From assembly GCA_963989245.1 (NCBI GenBank), contig OZ022346.1:9017232-9081231 (forward strand): DNA of 64,000 nucleotides. The letters run 5' to 3'. The position numbers were made by a program, and so were the translations under genes. The stretch comes from Nansenia antarctica. Lineage: Eukaryota > Chordata > Actinopteri > Argentiniformes > Microstomatidae. How positions within the stretch are numbered: position 1 is the first letter of the stretch; every line of letters starts with the position of its first letter. This document shows positions 63,223-64,000 of this stretch, one piece after another. Under the pieces are notes generated by a model. That model was not told the origin of the DNA, ran no database searches, and worked only from the letters and a program-made list of their open reading frames with translations.

Positions 63223-63569
63223 ATAAGCCGAAGCTCAGTTCAGTGCATGTATACACTGTGCACACTGACATCCTATGACATATAGGTTTGTTCGTTATTC
63301 TGATTGTTTCATAAGAGGTTGTGGCCTCTTGAAGGCTAGTAATACACAGTGAAAAAAAAAAAAAGGGTCTTGTGGGGTGTAGAACGCATCCTACCGCCAG
63401 TAGTTGGTTGGAGAGATAGGTTACCTCTCTTTCCACTTCATCCTTATAGGATACTTTTCAAGTTGGCTGTCCTGTCCTTTGGCGGCCCTATGTAATAGTG
63501 TAAAAAGTAAAAAGTAGTGTTTAAATGTATAGTTGCTGCTCAAGGTTGGCGAAATTCAGGGGAGGTGGG
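63223..63569 (+). other. Gypsy 3' untranslated region with polypurine tract
   Basis: Ends AGGGGAGGTGGG (63558-63569) directly before TGTAAC, a plus-strand priming tract. Confidence 0.7.
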
Positions 63570-64000
63570 TGTAACAGAGTTGGGAATGTATGTTTAGTTG
63601 TGGTGAATGTAGATGAGTTTCGCCGTGCTTGAGCAGCCCTGGTTGTTGTTGGAGCCCCCCTTTGGAGTTTGGGTGTACTGCAGGTCTGCGCGTTCTTTTG
63701 TCCTTCTCTTGTTGCCGTACTTACGGTGGAACTAGAACATGGCCGCCATCTTGATGGGTATGTGCGCTATGTAAAATGCTCCTCGTGTTTTGTTGTTTGT
63801 ATGGAGAATCTTGTAATGTAGGGTGAAAATGTTGGTGTAGTACTGTGCTGTTTGTTTTACATGTATTGTGATGATGTGAAACAGAACATTTATTGTATGT
63901 TGTTTTGAACGTGCAGATTCACAAGCAGACCAGAGAAGAATTGTGTTCTATATGTCTTCTCTGCAGGTATGTCGCTCCACATGTTGTTTGTAATTGTTAT
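63570..64000 (+). repeat. Gypsy 3' LTR (first 431 bp)
   Basis: Same as 55975-56405; no difference noted by eye. Cut by the window edge. Confidence 0.93.

Larger units (their letters stand above)
55975..64000 (+). mobile_element. Complete-looking Ty3/Gypsy LTR retrotransposon (3' LTR cut by window)
   Basis: 5' LTR 55975-56608, primer site 56610, gag 56882-58414, pol to 63222, purine tract 63556-63569, 3' LTR from 63570. Both ORFs are open and the visible 431 bp of the 3' LTR look identical to the 5' LTR, indicating a recent insertion. Order PR-RT-RNase H-IN is that of Ty3/Gypsy. No env. Confidence 0.93.

Overview
This is vertebrate DNA, most likely from a ray-finned fish. The evidence is spliced genes with GT/AG introns, a 16-finger C2H2 zinc-finger gene with HTGEKPY linkers, Rex1/CR1-, L1- and Tx1-type LINEs, several hAT elements, a Ginger-type integrase transposon, an intact Ty3/Gypsy retrotransposon, and 5S rDNA with a TATA-like box about 25 bp upstream of the gene. 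The species cannot be named from the sequence. Most of the window is mobile DNA; only two spliced host-type genes are evident.

Layout. 1-12.1 kb is a fragment of a 5S rRNA gene array (minus strand) wrecked by insertions. A Tx1-type LINE begins exactly inside a 5S gene (after nt 26). A Ginger element sits in the neighbouring 5S gene, with about 100-bp inverted repeats, a 4-bp CCGG duplication and a spliced, open D,D35E integrase. The 3' end of a second LINE enters 5S sequence at the same target (nt 24). A 2.53-kb segment covering LINE 5' end, 5S spacer and Ginger 5' part is duplicated in tandem with no difference that I saw.

12.7-29.9 kb is one zinc-finger gene on the plus strand: non-coding exon 1 with a YY1 motif, a short exon 2 with the start codon, and an 8.2-kb second intron leading to the finger exon. 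The first intron holds an antisense hAT-derived ZNF862-like gene whose 12 coding exons join in frame. The second intron holds a 10-bp minisatellite split by an RT-deleted LINE, and nested hAT elements.

30-39 kb holds a decayed minus-strand LTR element with a tRNA-His-like primer site, a minisatellite broken by a solo LTR, and a 5'-truncated L1-type LINE inserted in LTR-like sequence. 39.9-43.3 kb carries small hAT elements, an AT-rich foldback repeat, a 401-bp satellite with a strong hairpin, and a 5S-like fragment. 43.3-50 kb has LINE pieces, a full Rex1-type ORF whose catalytic motif reads FAED, and a hAT element with nested repeats. 50.5-55.7 kb is minisatellite and decayed repeat DNA.

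55,975 to the window end is a Ty3/Gypsy element with gag and pol open. Pol is joined to gag by a canonical GGGAAAC -1 frameshift site directly before the gag stop. The visible part of the 3' LTR looks identical to the 5' LTR, so the insertion is recent.

All comparisons were by eye; family names are assignments from motifs, not database results.
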